Notes: generated by a model not told the origin, from the letters alone. DNA of 64,000 nucleotides from Cyanobacteria bacterium UBA6984 (GCA_002450015.1 DJYG01000037.1:1-64000), one strand, 5' to 3'. Shown: positions 18,408 through 27,761, counted from the stretch's first letter. Program-made: numbers and translations.

Positions 18408-19674
18408 AAATTGTTTGTTCTCTGTCAGGTCCTACACTTACAATAGATATTGGTACACCTGCCAGTTCTTCAATTCTTTTTAAATACTCTTTGCAGGATT
18501 GAGGTAAATCATTATAATTTCTAATATCAGACAATTTAGTTTTCCATCCTTTATGTGTTTCATAAACTGGTTCTAAGTATTTATGGATAAAAACATTTGT
18601 AGGATAATGGTTGTATATTTTTCCGTTTCTTATATCTTTATATGCTGTACAAATTTTTATTTCATCAAAATCATCAAATACATCAACTTTCGTGAGCGCA
18701 ATGGATGTTAAACCGCTTACAAGTGCCGCATATCGTGTAATAACGGCGTCAAACCAACCGCATCTTCTGGGACGACCTGTTGTCGTGCCGTATTCGTGTC
18801 CTATTTCTCTTAGTTTTTTACCTGTTTCGTCAGATAGCTCAGTAATAAAAGGACCTTCACCAACTCTTGTTAAATATGCTTTTGATACTCCAACAACCTC
18901 ATTTATCATAGATGGTCCATATCCGCTTCCTGTTGATGCACCACCTGCAATCGGATTTGAACTGGTTACAAACGGGTATGTACCATAGTCAATATCTAAC
19001 ATTACGCCTTGCGCGCCTTCAAATAAAATAGTTTTGTTTTTGCAAGTGTATAAAAGTTCTTGCCAGTTTTCGCAAACATAAGGTTCAAAAATTTTTTTAT
19101 ATTTTTTACACAAACCAAGAATTTCTTCTTTCGAATATTCTTTCAGTCCATATACTTCTTTTAAGATTTTGTTTTTAAGTGGTAAAATAATATCTATTTT
19201 TTCTGAAAGCGTTTCTTCATCAAACAAATCACCAACTTTTAAAGCGCATCTTGCCATTTTGTCGGTGTATGTTTGTCCGATACCTTTTCTTGTAGAACCT
19301 ATTTTCCCTTTTTTTATTGTATCTTCAGCCCAACCATCAACTTCTGTATGGTAAGGCATTGTGATTGTTGCAAGAGGACTAAGTTTTAAGTTTAATAAAT
19401 TTATTCCACGCTCTTTTAATTCATTTGTTTCTTGTTCGAAATATTCAGGTAAAATAACTGTTCCTGCGCCAATAAAGCAAATTTTATTTCCATAGAGAAT
19501 TCCGGAGGGAACAAGATGAAGTTTATAAGTTTCTCCATTATAAACGACTGTGTGACCAGCATTGCAGCCACCTTGATACCTTATAACCATATCTGCTTTT
19601 TGCGCAAGTAAATCAGTAATTTTAGCTTTTCCTTCATCACCCCATTGAGCGCCAACAACAACTGTATTTTTCAT
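18400..19674 (-). CDS. purA: Adenylosuccinate synthetase
   Basis: PurA makes adenylosuccinate from IMP, aspartate and GTP, the first committed step to AMP. The 424-residue length is normal. Motifs: QWGDEGKAK near the N-terminus, GGCNAGHTVV with the catalytic His, STRKGIGQTYTDK, TGSGYGPSMI, TTTGRPRRCGWFD and LTKVDVFDDFD. The glycine loop reads GDEGKAK where GDEGKGK is usual, a single change that should be checked. It is the last gene of a minus-strand set with etfA 5 nt upstream, an unusual partnership for a purine gene. Confidence 0.97.
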   Translation of the reverse strand: MKNTVVVGAQWGDEGKAKITDLLAQKADMVIRYQGGCNAGHTVVYNGETYKLHLVPSGILYGNKICFIGAGTVILPEYFEQETNELKERGINLLNLKLSPLATITMPYHTEVDGWAEDTIKKGKIGSTRKGIGQTYTDKMARCALKVGDLFDEETLSEKIDIILPLKNKILKEVYGLKEYSKEEILGLCKKYKKIFEPYVCENWQELLYTCKNKTILFEGAQGVMLDIDYGTYPFVTSSNPIAGGASTGSGYGPSMINEVVGVSKAYLTRVGEGPFITELSDETGKKLREIGHEYGTTTGRPRRCGWFDAVITRYAALVSGLTSIALTKVDVFDDFDEIKICTAYKDIRNGKIYNHYPTNVFIHKYLEPVYETHKGWKTKLSDIRNYNDLPQSCKEYLKRIEELAGVPISIVSVGPDREQTIFI

Positions 19675-19679
19675 TATAT

Positions 19680-20672
19680 TTATCCTTTTAATTTTTTTAT
19701 CAGTTCAGGTAAAATTTCAAAAACGTCACCTATAATACCAACATCTGCAACTTTAAATATTGGTGCATTTTTATCTTTATTTATTGCAATAATTTTCTCA
19801 GAGCTGCTCATTCCTACTGTGTGTTGAATAGCACCTGAAATACCGCATGCTATATAAATTTTTGGTACAACCGTTTTTCCTGTTTGACCTATTTGAACAG
19901 AGCTGTCTGCAAGTTTCATATCAACAGCACCTCTTGATGCTCCAACAGAACCCCCTAGCAATTTTGCAAGTTCTTCCAGTAATTTAAAACCTTCTTTATT
20001 TTTCATTCCTTTACCGCCGGCAACAATTATTTCTGCTTCATCTATACGAACATCAGACAACTGTTTGTTTGGCAAAAATTCAATAAATTCGACCTTTTTA
20101 TCAACTGTTGACAGGTCAAAGGAAATTTCTTCAAATATAGTATTTTTAATAATGCTTGTTTCAGTTTTTTTTAGAACTTTTGGTCTTACGGTTGCCATTT
20201 GAGGGTAATTTTTGCACAAAATTGTAGCCATTAGGTTTCCGCCAAATGTTGGACGTGTTGAAGCTAATTGACCTTTTTCATTTATATCTAAATTTGTACA
20301 ATCTGCGGTCAAACCTGTATTTAAGGTAGTTGCAACAATAGGAGCAAGTTCTCTACCTTGTGTTGTTGCGCCGATTAAAAATATTTCAGGTTCAATATTT
20401 TTAATTAAATCAACAACTATTTTCGAATAATATTCTATTGAATATTGTTTTAAATCTTTTGAATTTGCAATATATACTTTATCAAACCCGTTTTTGCTTA
20501 AAATATTTTTGTTTTCTTCAAGATTTGTCCCGTCAGTAAATAAAATCGCACTAACTTCACAATTATCAAGTTTTTTCGATAAATCTTGAGCAGTATTTGC
20601 AAGTTCAAGAACAACATTTTGTAAAAAGTCATTTCTATCAGTCTGAGCATAAATTAAAATTCCTTTAGCCAT
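19680..20672 (-). CDS. etfA: Electron transfer flavoprotein alpha subunit
   Basis: This 330-residue EtfA has an N-terminal alpha/beta domain, and its C-terminal FAD domain is typical: ASRGAVDMKLADSSVQIGQT, then PKIYIACGISGAIQHTVGM and INKDKNAPIFKVADVGIIGD. No ferredoxin-like extension is present. With EtfB it passes electrons between a flavoprotein dehydrogenase and another carrier. It overlaps etfB by 8 bp. No acyl-CoA dehydrogenase is nearby, but an NfnA-like reductase is in the same operon. Confidence 0.95.
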   Translation of the reverse strand: MAKGILIYAQTDRNDFLQNVVLELANTAQDLSKKLDNCEVSAILFTDGTNLEENKNILSKNGFDKVYIANSKDLKQYSIEYYSKIVVDLIKNIEPEIFLIGATTQGRELAPIVATTLNTGLTADCTNLDINEKGQLASTRPTFGGNLMATILCKNYPQMATVRPKVLKKTETSIIKNTIFEEISFDLSTVDKKVEFIEFLPNKQLSDVRIDEAEIIVAGGKGMKNKEGFKLLEELAKLLGGSVGASRGAVDMKLADSSVQIGQTGKTVVPKIYIACGISGAIQHTVGMSSSEKIIAINKDKNAPIFKVADVGIIGDVFEILPELIKKLKG

Positions 20673-21444
20673 TTAAAGCCTCCAAAATTTTGTTTATGGC
20701 ATCATCAGTATTTGTAGGTTCAAAAATATCGCCACATTGTTTTTGTTCAGGTCTAAATGCTTTGCTTACGTATGTCGGTGAACCTTTAAAACCAACCTGT
20801 TCTGCATCAAGACCAATATCTTCAAGTCCATATTTGGGAATATCTGCTTTCTGTGCAGTTTTAAATCCATCAATTAATGGTCTTCTTGGCTCATAATCAC
20901 ATTTTAACATACATAAAACGGCAGGAAGTTTTACTTTTAAAATTTCCATACCGTCTTCTACTTCTTTTTTTACTGTAATTATGTTATTTTTGACAGATAA
21001 AATTTCTTTTACATACGTAATGATAGGATAATTTAAGTTAACCGAAATAGCGGGACCTGTTTGTGCTGTATCTCCATCAGTTGCAAATTGTCCGCATAAA
21101 ACCAAATCAACATTTTTAATTTTTTCTTTTATTGCTGCGGCAATAGTTCTGCCAGTTGCAGCTGTGTCTGCTCCTGCAAATTTTTTATCAGTAATTACAA
21201 ATCCATCGTTTATGCCAATTGCAATAGATTTTCTGATAATTTCTTCAGCTTGTGGAGGTCCCATTGTTAACGCAGTAATATTTACGCTTTTAAATTCATC
21301 CTTTAATTTTAAAGCTGTTTCTAAAGCATACATGTCAAACGGATTAATAATACTTTCTAAACCTTCACGTTGAATAGTATTATTTTCAGTCCATTTTATA
21401 TCCGCTGTATCAGGGACTTGTTTAACACATACGGCAATATTCAT
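20665..21444 (-). CDS. etfB: Electron transfer flavoprotein beta subunit
   Basis: This 259-residue EtfB has the family start MNIAVCVKQVPDT, then NPFDMYALETAL, the TMGPPQAEEIIRK motif, and CGQFATDGDTAQTGP of the nucleotide-binding region. Whether the second nucleotide is AMP (ordinary) or FAD (bifurcating) cannot be read reliably by eye. It lies between a small Cys protein (5-nt gap) and etfA (8-bp overlap). Confidence 0.95.
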   Translation of the reverse strand: MNIAVCVKQVPDTADIKWTENNTIQREGLESIINPFDMYALETALKLKDEFKSVNITALTMGPPQAEEIIRKSIAIGINDGFVITDKKFAGADTAATGRTIAAAIKEKIKNVDLVLCGQFATDGDTAQTGPAISVNLNYPIITYVKEILSVKNNIITVKKEVEDGMEILKVKLPAVLCMLKCDYEPRRPLIDGFKTAQKADIPKYGLEDIGLDAEQVGFKGSPTYVSKAFRPEQKQCGDIFEPTNTDDAINKILEALNG

Positions 21445-21449
21445 TTCTA

Positions 21450-21632
21450 CTACTGTTTCTTAGCTTGTTTAACCTGAACATCTAATGCTGCATTATGTGC
21501 TAACATATAGATAGAGCAAATTTTATAACTTTTTAAATACCATGCACAAGCATCTTGTGTACAAACTTTTTCAAAATCAGCACCTGCTGACATTAGTGGG
21601 CAAAATGGTATATTTTTGTCGTTTCCTGCCAT
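21450..21632 (-). CDS. Small four-cysteine protein, possibly metal-binding
   Basis: This 60-residue protein has four Cys in the pattern FCPLM...VCTQDACAWY...ICSI. The spacing suggests one zinc or iron-sulfur site. It is tightly packed between the NfnA-like gene (6-nt gap) and etfB (5-nt gap), so it may assist this electron-transfer set. The same pattern (CP, C, CA, CS) is seen in the 72-residue protein at 54934, so they probably belong to one family. No function is known to me. Confidence 0.75.
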   Translation of the reverse strand: MAGNDKNIPFCPLMSAGADFEKVCTQDACAWYLKSYKICSIYMLAHNAALDVQVKQAKKQ

Positions 21633-21638
21633 AAAACC

Positions 21639-22472
21639 TTATCCTTTCTTTAATAAGTTGCAGTTTTCATCTCTCTTACGTTCTTGTTCTTTATAAATTT
21701 TAGTTCTATTTATAACTTCATCAAAATCAATTTCGTGTGCGTTAAAATCAGGTCCGTCAACACAGGCAAATTTAACTTCACCTCCAACTGTTATACGGCA
21801 AGCACCACACATGCCTGTTCCGTCAACCATAATAGGATTCATACTTGCTTCAGTATAAATACCTTTATCCCTTGTTAAGTTAGCAACAGCTCTCATCATA
21901 GGCATTGGACCAACTGCAATTGCATAATCAACTTTTTCTTGTCCCATGATGCGTTCTAATACTTGGGTTACAAATCCTTTTTCACCAAGTGAACCATCAT
22001 CTGTTGTGATAAACAGTTCTGTACAAGCATCTTTCATTTTATCTTGCCAAAAGATTAAATCTTTGTTTCTTGCACCCATTATCATATAAACCTTGTTTCC
22101 TGCTTCTTTAAAAGCTTTTGCTATTAAATAACAAGGAGCTGCGCCGTATCCGCCTGCAAGGCAAACAACAGTTCCGTATTTTTTGATATGTGTAGGTTGT
22201 CCTAATGGTCCAACAAGGTCTGCAAGCTCATCACCTTCGTTTAAAGCTGCAAGTTGTTTGGTAGAATACCCTACTGCCATAAATACAAGAGTTAAAATTC
22301 CATTTTCTTTATCTACGTCAGCTATTGTAAGCGGTACTCTTTCACCATCTTCTGTTGCTCTAAAAATAATAAATTGACCGGCTTTTGCATTTCTTACTAC
22401 AAATGGTGCATCAATTGTTATTTCATATTGATTTGGACAAATTTCTTTTTTTGTTAATATTTTGTACGGCAT
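21639..22472 (-). CDS. NfnA/SudB-like FAD/NAD-binding [2Fe-2S] reductase subunit
   Basis: This 277-residue protein is of the sulfide dehydrogenase / ferredoxin-NADP reductase alpha (NfnA) type. It has a flavin-binding beta barrel (ERVPLTIAD), an NAD domain (LAGGYGAAPCYLIAKA, AVGPMPMMRAV), and a C-terminal [2Fe-2S] motif DGTGMCGACRITVGG with a later Cys in FACVDGPDF. NfnA normally works with NfnB (a GltD-like subunit), which is not adjacent. It is the first gene of the operon with the Cys protein, etfB and etfA, suggesting it may hand electrons to or from ETF. Confidence 0.88.
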   Translation of the reverse strand: MPYKILTKKEICPNQYEITIDAPFVVRNAKAGQFIIFRATEDGERVPLTIADVDKENGILTLVFMAVGYSTKQLAALNEGDELADLVGPLGQPTHIKKYGTVVCLAGGYGAAPCYLIAKAFKEAGNKVYMIMGARNKDLIFWQDKMKDACTELFITTDDGSLGEKGFVTQVLERIMGQEKVDYAIAVGPMPMMRAVANLTRDKGIYTEASMNPIMVDGTGMCGACRITVGGEVKFACVDGPDFNAHEIDFDEVINRTKIYKEQERKRDENCNLLKKG

Positions 22473-22558
22473 TTTATACTATCCTATTTAACCTTTTCAT
22501 TATATCATATTTGTACGTTTATTATATAATTAAAAGTAAAAAATACAACAGGTGATGT

Positions 22559-23239
22559 ATGAAAAATATAGCAATAATTTTAGCGTCAGGTAGCGGAGAA
22601 CGTTTTGGAGAGAATATTCCAAAGCAGTTTTATGTTTTCAAAGGAAAAACTTTATTAGAACATTCACTTGATGCTTTTGAACAAAATGAAAATATTAATG
22701 AAATTTTTTTAGTTACAAATCCAAAGTTCAGAGATTTGGCAGAGGAAATTTTGGCGAAAAATAATTATAAAAAAATAACTAAAGTTTTAAATGGCGGAAA
22801 AACAAGAGTTGAAAGCTCATACATTGGTACAAAAGAAGCTCCTGATGAATCAAATGTTTTAATTCATGATGCAGTTAGGGCGTTTGTTACACAGGATATT
22901 ATAAATAGAAATATTTTTGCCTTGAAAAAATATAATGCTATTGGTACAGCAATAGAAACGGTTGATACAATAATTCAGGTTGATGAAAATAATTGTATTA
23001 CAAATATTCCTCAACGGAGTAGTTTGAAAAGAGTTCAGACACCTCAATCATTTAGAGCTGAATTAATAAAAAAAGCGCATAAACTTGCATTGGACGAAAA
23101 TAACCAAAATTTTACGGACGATTGCGGTCTAATTTTGCAATATAATTTAGCCCCAATACATATTGTTGAAGGTGACGAAATTAATTTAAAAATTACTCAA
23201 AAAAGTGATTTGGAGATTATTGAAAAACTATGGAAATAA
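22559..23239 (+). CDS. IspD/TarI-family cytidylyltransferase
   Basis: This 226-residue CTP-dependent nucleotidyltransferase has ILASGSGERFG (CTP loop), PKQFYVFKGK, GGKTRVESS, IHDAVRAFV and VQTPQSFRAELI. IspD makes CDP-methylerythritol for isoprenoids; TarI makes CDP-ribitol for cell-surface polymers. The 10-bp overlap with a glycosyltransferase and the location at the head of a glycan island favour a TarI-like role, whereas the length and TPQSF motif fit both. It could also be the only IspD of the cell, which only the whole genome could show. Confidence 0.85.
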   Translation: MKNIAIILASGSGERFGENIPKQFYVFKGKTLLEHSLDAFEQNENINEIFLVTNPKFRDLAEEILAKNNYKKITKVLNGGKTRVESSYIGTKEAPDESNVLIHDAVRAFVTQDIINRNIFALKKYNAIGTAIETVDTIIQVDENNCITNIPQRSSLKRVQTPQSFRAELIKKAHKLALDENNQNFTDDCGLILQYNLAPIHIVEGDEINLKITQKSDLEIIEKLWK

Positions 23240-24198
23240 AAGTTTCTGTCGTAATTCCTATATATAATGCCGAAAAATATTTAAAACAGTGTCTTGATAG
23301 TGTACAAAATCAGACATTAAAAGAAATTCAGATTATTTGTGTAAACGATGGTTCTACTGATAAAAGTTTGGATATAATAAACGAATATTCTAAAAATGAT
23401 GAAAGATTTGTTGTAATTAATCAAAAAAACAGTGGCTGCGGAAAAGCATATAATGAGGGTATGAAAGCCGCAACAGGTGAATACATAGGATTTGTTGAAC
23501 CGGATGATTATATTAATCTTGATATGTATGAAAATCTTTATAATATTGCAAAATCGAATGACGTAGATTTTGTTAAGTCCGATTTTGTTGAATTTAATTC
23601 AAAAGGTGAAACAAATTATAGAGCATTAACATATTCAAAGGAGTATTATAACAAAATTATTAATCCGAAAGAAGATTTAAATGTTTTTAATTTTGCTATG
23701 AATACTTGGACAGGGATATATAGCCGTGAATTTCTTGAAAAAAACGATATAAAATACAATGAAACAGCGGGTGCAAGTTTTCAGGATAATGGTTTTTGGT
23801 TTAAAACTTTTTGCCTTGCGGAAAGGGTTTATTTTTTAGATAAAGACTTTTATAATTATAGAATTGATAATCCAAATTCATCAATAAATAATCATGAGAA
23901 AGTTTTATGTATGAAAACGGAGTATGATTTAATTTATGAATTTTTATGTAAAAATTCAGATTTAAAGGAAAGGTTTAAGTATATATACCAATTAAGAAGG
24001 TTTAAAAATTATAAATTTTCATATAAACGAATTTCGAAAAAGTATAAATGGCAGTTTTTAAAAGTATTTGCAAATGATTTGAAAGAAGCTGAAAGACGAC
24101 AAGAAATTGACAAAAGCTTGTTTAGAAAAGATGAATTAAGAGAAATCTTTTTAATAAAATATTTTCCGATTTTGTATTTATTGATGACTAAAAATTAA
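23230..24198 (+). CDS. Family 2 glycosyltransferase
   Basis: This 322-residue GT-A enzyme has the donor-binding start VSVVIPIYNAEKYL, ICVNDGSTDKS, NSGCGKAYNEG, and the metal-binding site as EPDD in GFVEPDDYI where DSDD is more common. The C-terminal region is basic and probably membrane-associated. It adds a sugar to a surface glycan; donor and acceptor are unknown. It overlaps the cytidylyltransferase gene by 10 bp. Confidence 0.88.
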   Translation: MEIKVSVVIPIYNAEKYLKQCLDSVQNQTLKEIQIICVNDGSTDKSLDIINEYSKNDERFVVINQKNSGCGKAYNEGMKAATGEYIGFVEPDDYINLDMYENLYNIAKSNDVDFVKSDFVEFNSKGETNYRALTYSKEYYNKIINPKEDLNVFNFAMNTWTGIYSREFLEKNDIKYNETAGASFQDNGFWFKTFCLAERVYFLDKDFYNYRIDNPNSSINNHEKVLCMKTEYDLIYEFLCKNSDLKERFKYIYQLRRFKNYKFSYKRISKKYKWQFLKVFANDLKEAERRQEIDKSLFRKDELREIFLIKYFPILYLLMTKN

Positions 24199-24258
24199 TA
24201 TATTTGACCGAAAAATAAATTTATGTGAAAATAAAATTAAGGAAGTTAAGGAGAAATT

Positions 24259-25095
24259 ATGTTAAGTAAATATTTTCAAGTAAAGACAAAATCTAAAAAA
24301 TTTGATGATGACTTATTGTGGTCAATGGGCGAAATAAAAGGTAAAAAAGTTCTTTTATATGGTGCTGGAGAAGGTTTTGTAGAATTAAATAAAAGATACT
24401 TTTTCAATGATGTGTTAAATATAGTTGCAATAGCAGATAAAAAATTCGAGCACGAATGTGAATGTGGTTGTGGGCACAGTGGTTGTTGCTGTGGTCACGA
24501 ACATAAGGCAGAAGAAAAATATGAAACTCAATATTTTGAAGGGATAAGAGCGATTGCTCCAAGTGATATTCCAAATGAAGATTATGATGTTCTATTGATA
24601 ACAAACGAACGTCCTCAACCAATTTTGAACTACGTATTTAATGAATTGAACATTGAGGGTAAAGACGTAAGAACAGTATTTAATGAAGAAATACCTGATG
24701 AACAGCCTAATTTGTTGTATTTATACAATTTTAAATTTGATAAGACATTGCCAAAACTGGTTAAAAAACTTGAAGGTAAATCAGTTGTAATATATGGTGC
24801 GGGAGTATTTTTTGAAATTATTAAAAAATACTTTGACCTTTCGGGGTTGAATATAATTGGTGTTTCAGATAGAAGATTTGAAGGTCACGAAGAAAATGAA
24901 GAATTTTTGGGCTACAAGACTTATGCTCCATCAGAAATAAAAGAATTAAACCCTGATTATGTTTTGGTGGCTACAAAATTCTATATAAATATCATTGAAG
25001 ATTTGTATTATGACACATTGAAGGGTTCAAAGATTAAAATAAAACCATTAATGAAAAAGCCGTTTTGGACATTGGTTAAAGAAATTTGGGGATAA
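24259..25095 (+). CDS. Tandem Rossmann-like protein with Cys/His-rich loop
   Basis: This 278-residue protein is formed of two similar halves. Each starts with a nucleotide-binding-like strand-loop-helix (KGKKVLLYGAGEGF at about 27-40, EGKSVVIYGAGVFF in the second half) followed by A/SD+(K/R)FE. In the first half an insertion at residues 65-82 holds six Cys and four His (HECECGCGHSGCCCGHEH), a strong metal-binding candidate absent from the second half. The protein at 7989 shares the Rossmann motif. The role in the glycan island is unknown, perhaps nucleotide-sugar handling. An AAGGAGA ribosome-binding site precedes the ATG. Confidence 0.65.
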   Translation: MLSKYFQVKTKSKKFDDDLLWSMGEIKGKKVLLYGAGEGFVELNKRYFFNDVLNIVAIADKKFEHECECGCGHSGCCCGHEHKAEEKYETQYFEGIRAIAPSDIPNEDYDVLLITNERPQPILNYVFNELNIEGKDVRTVFNEEIPDEQPNLLYLYNFKFDKTLPKLVKKLEGKSVVIYGAGVFFEIIKKYFDLSGLNIIGVSDRRFEGHEENEEFLGYKTYAPSEIKELNPDYVLVATKFYINIIEDLYYDTLKGSKIKIKPLMKKPFWTLVKEIWG

Positions 25096-25096
25096 A

Positions 25097-25972
25097 ATGT
25101 CTGAAAAAATTAACATTTTTTTTAATGTAAATGATTTATATGTAAAATATATGTCAGTAACAATGGCATCTATTTTGATTAATACAAAAAGAGATGTTTC
25201 ATTCTATGTTATAAGTAGTGATATTACAGAAAAGAGTAAAAAAAATATAGAAAAGTTAAAAAGAATAAAAGATTTTGATATCGAGTATATAGATATAGAT
25301 TCAAAAAAAATGGACCTAATTCCTGAAAGTTCAAGAAGTGATATATCTATTGAAACAAATTATAGATTTTTAGTTTCATCATTAAAACCCGAAATGAAAA
25401 AATGTATATTTTTAGATGCAGATTTAGTTGTTGATAAAGATATATCAAAATTATGGGATATACATATTGAAGATAACTATATGGCAGCAGTGAAAGACCG
25501 TATCACTTTTTCATCAAGTTACAGTTGGGTACATAACTTGCCACTACCTGAAAAATTTACGTATGTAAATACAGGTGTTGCAATCATGAATTTAGATTTG
25601 TGGAGAAAAGATAATATTGAGCAAAAGATTTTTGAATATGCTCAAAAATATAGAGATATATTGAAATTCCCTGATCAAGATATTTTAAATATTGTTTTAG
25701 CTCCAAAGATATATTATTTGGAAAATAAATTCAATGCTGACTGTAATCATGAATATTTTATTGAAGAAGAAAGAAAAAAAGCATTTTTAAACTCCGTTGT
25801 ATTTCACTGGGTTGGATACAATAAGCCTTGGAACAAATTCTTTTGCCCTTATTTTTATAAATACTGGATGTATGCATTTTTAAGTCCATATTATAAAGCT
25901 ATAGCAAAAGAAATGTTTGATAATATAAAATTATATAAAAAAATACATATTTTAAAATTGATATATAATTAA
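25097..25972 (+). CDS. Family 8 glycosyltransferase (LgtC-like)
   Basis: This 291-residue retaining transferase has the GT8 hallmarks: an N-terminal INIFFNVNDLYVKYMSVTM, the DXD motif in FLDADLVV, NTGVAIMNLDLWR, DQDILN, and HWVGYNKPW with the C-terminal metal His. LgtC relatives transfer galactose or glucose to LPS core. It follows the Cys/His-loop gene by 1 nt. Confidence 0.88.
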   Translation: MSEKINIFFNVNDLYVKYMSVTMASILINTKRDVSFYVISSDITEKSKKNIEKLKRIKDFDIEYIDIDSKKMDLIPESSRSDISIETNYRFLVSSLKPEMKKCIFLDADLVVDKDISKLWDIHIEDNYMAAVKDRITFSSSYSWVHNLPLPEKFTYVNTGVAIMNLDLWRKDNIEQKIFEYAQKYRDILKFPDQDILNIVLAPKIYYLENKFNADCNHEYFIEEERKKAFLNSVVFHWVGYNKPWNKFFCPYFYKYWMYAFLSPYYKAIAKEMFDNIKLYKKIHILKLIYN

Positions 25973-25986
25973 TAGGGATAAACATT

Positions 25987-26919
25987 ATGAGTACTAGTTA
26001 TTATATATATTTTATGTTTATACAAAAATTTTTAAGAATAATTGTTGTTTGGGTATTTTTTATCCGCAATTTTATTAAAACATTATATTGGTTTTGTTTT
26101 AATTATTTAAATTATAATTCAAGATTTTTATTGAACATAATTATGAATATAATTTCTAAAGCTAAAAATGTTGAAAAGTTTTTTATAAAACAATTCGTTA
26201 AACAAACCAGTAAACAATGGTTAAAATATAAAGGTATATACGAAGGTAAAGATGTTGTGTTAGTTGCTTGTGGACCAACAGTTAACAACTATAAAATGAT
26301 AAAAGATGCTATTCATATTGGAGTTAACAGAGCATTTAAAATTCCTCATATAAAATTTGATTATTTATGTTATCAGGATACGTTTCCTGAAGGTTCTGAA
26401 GAATTGGATGCATACACTCGTGAGAGTGTACGTTTATGTGGAATGTTACCTGAATCAAGAAGATATGAATTAAGACATTGTGATTGGGATGGCTTACCAT
26501 ACACCAAAGAAAATTTACAAAATAATTTATTTTTTATGTTAAATCCGCATGAAAAAGATTATAATTTTGCTTTAGATTTAGAAAAAGATGCTTTTTGTGA
26601 TGCTGAAGGATGTGTTTTTTCTGCATTACAATTTGTTATGTACACTAATCCAAAGAGAATTTATTTAGTAGGTTGTGATTGTTCAAATATTACCTCTGAT
26701 TATGCATATGTAAAAATTAATCCTGAATATTCAAGGCAAAAAATTTCATATATTGAGTTTAAAAATTTTTATGAAAAATATTATCCAGATACAGAGTTTG
26801 TATCAATAAATCCTGACGGTTTAAAGGGTATATTTAAAGATGTTTATATTCAATCTTATATTGACAGTAATCCCGAATTAAACTTGTCGGATGAAAATAT
26901 AGAAATTATACAAGGATAA
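25987..26919 (+). CDS. DUF115/MptE-like putative glycan or nucleotide-binding protein
   Basis: This 310-residue protein has a hydrophobic N-terminal 55 residues that may be one or two membrane segments, then a domain beginning EGKDVVLVACGPTVNNY. The short Gly-Pro-Ser/Thr motif after a hydrophobic strand recalls the DUF115/MptE-like and sialyltransferase-like proteins of surface glycan loci. A later IYLVGCDCSN is similar to their second motif. Internal ATG codons at 26014 and 26143 are alternative starts that would remove some of the hydrophobic region. Function is inferred from context only. Confidence 0.55.
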   Translation: MSTSYYIYFMFIQKFLRIIVVWVFFIRNFIKTLYWFCFNYLNYNSRFLLNIIMNIISKAKNVEKFFIKQFVKQTSKQWLKYKGIYEGKDVVLVACGPTVNNYKMIKDAIHIGVNRAFKIPHIKFDYLCYQDTFPEGSEELDAYTRESVRLCGMLPESRRYELRHCDWDGLPYTKENLQNNLFFMLNPHEKDYNFALDLEKDAFCDAEGCVFSALQFVMYTNPKRIYLVGCDCSNITSDYAYVKINPEYSRQKISYIEFKNFYEKYYPDTEFVSINPDGLKGIFKDVYIQSYIDSNPELNLSDENIEIIQG

Positions 26920-26921
26920 AT

Positions 26922-27761
26922 ATGCCCAAAGTATCAAATATTATAAAAATTTTAATATCGTATCATAAGCCTTATTCATTGCTTAAAAACAAAATATTTG
27001 TACCGGTACATGTAGGTAGAGATGTTGCGATGGAAAAATCAAAAGATGGTAAAATCGCATTAAAAGATTATAATTGGCTTATAAAAAATTTAATAGGGGA
27101 TAATACTGGAGAGAATATTTCTTACAAAAATCGAGAATGGTGTGAATTGACTGCTATATACTGGGCTTGGAAAAACTATGATAAAATAGGCAATCCCAGT
27201 TTCATAGGTTTTATGCATTATAGACGTTTCTTTGAGTTTGATAATTACAAAAAAACTAAAGATATTGAAAATTTTGTAAAGAAATATGATTTTATAATCA
27301 ATCAACGTTGTTTACATAATGAAAACGACCAAAATAATTATAATCAATATAAACTTTCAAAACATCATCATATTGAAAATTTAGAAGCAGCTATAGAAAT
27401 TGTAAAGAAACTGTATCCATATTACGATGAATCAATAGAAAAATATTTAAAACTGGATTATGGATATTACAAAAATATTTTTATAATGAAAAAAGAAATC
27501 TTTTTTGAATATTGTAAATGGTTATTTTCTATACTGGAACAGTTAGAAAAAGAAATTGATATAACTATTTATAATGATCAAGAAAAACGAGTGTTTGGTT
27601 ATATTGCGGAGCGTTTATTAGGTATTTTTTATACTCATTGGAAAAATGACATTAAAACAACAGAATTGCCATTAGAACGTATATCAGAAATTAATTACAT
27701 AAATTTCAATGAACGTATACATAACCTTCTACGAAAATTAATAATATTATATTGTAGTTAA
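26922..27761 (+). CDS. DUF4422 glycosyltransferase-like protein
   Basis: This 279-residue protein matches the DUF4422 family found in capsule and LPS loci: KILISYHKPYSLL at the start, FVPVHVGRD, then CELTAIYWAWKNY, GFMHYRRFF and a late NDQEKRVFGYIAERL. The family is regarded as glycosyltransferase-related. It starts 2 nt after the preceding gene's stop. Confidence 0.85.
   Translation: MPKVSNIIKILISYHKPYSLLKNKIFVPVHVGRDVAMEKSKDGKIALKDYNWLIKNLIGDNTGENISYKNREWCELTAIYWAWKNYDKIGNPSFIGFMHYRRFFEFDNYKKTKDIENFVKKYDFIINQRCLHNENDQNNYNQYKLSKHHHIENLEAAIEIVKKLYPYYDESIEKYLKLDYGYYKNIFIMKKEIFFEYCKWLFSILEQLEKEIDITIYNDQEKRVFGYIAERLLGIFYTHWKNDIKTTELPLERISEINYINFNERIHNLLRKLIILYCS

Noticed and set aside
18611..18988. 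125-residue plus-strand frame in purA
   Set aside because: Antisense to PurA with no recognisable features.
26014..26919. Sialyltransferase (CstII-like) identification of the 25987 gene
   Set aside because: The GPT motif is similar, but the rest of the sequence does not show the known sialyltransferase motifs, so only a general DUF115-like call is made.
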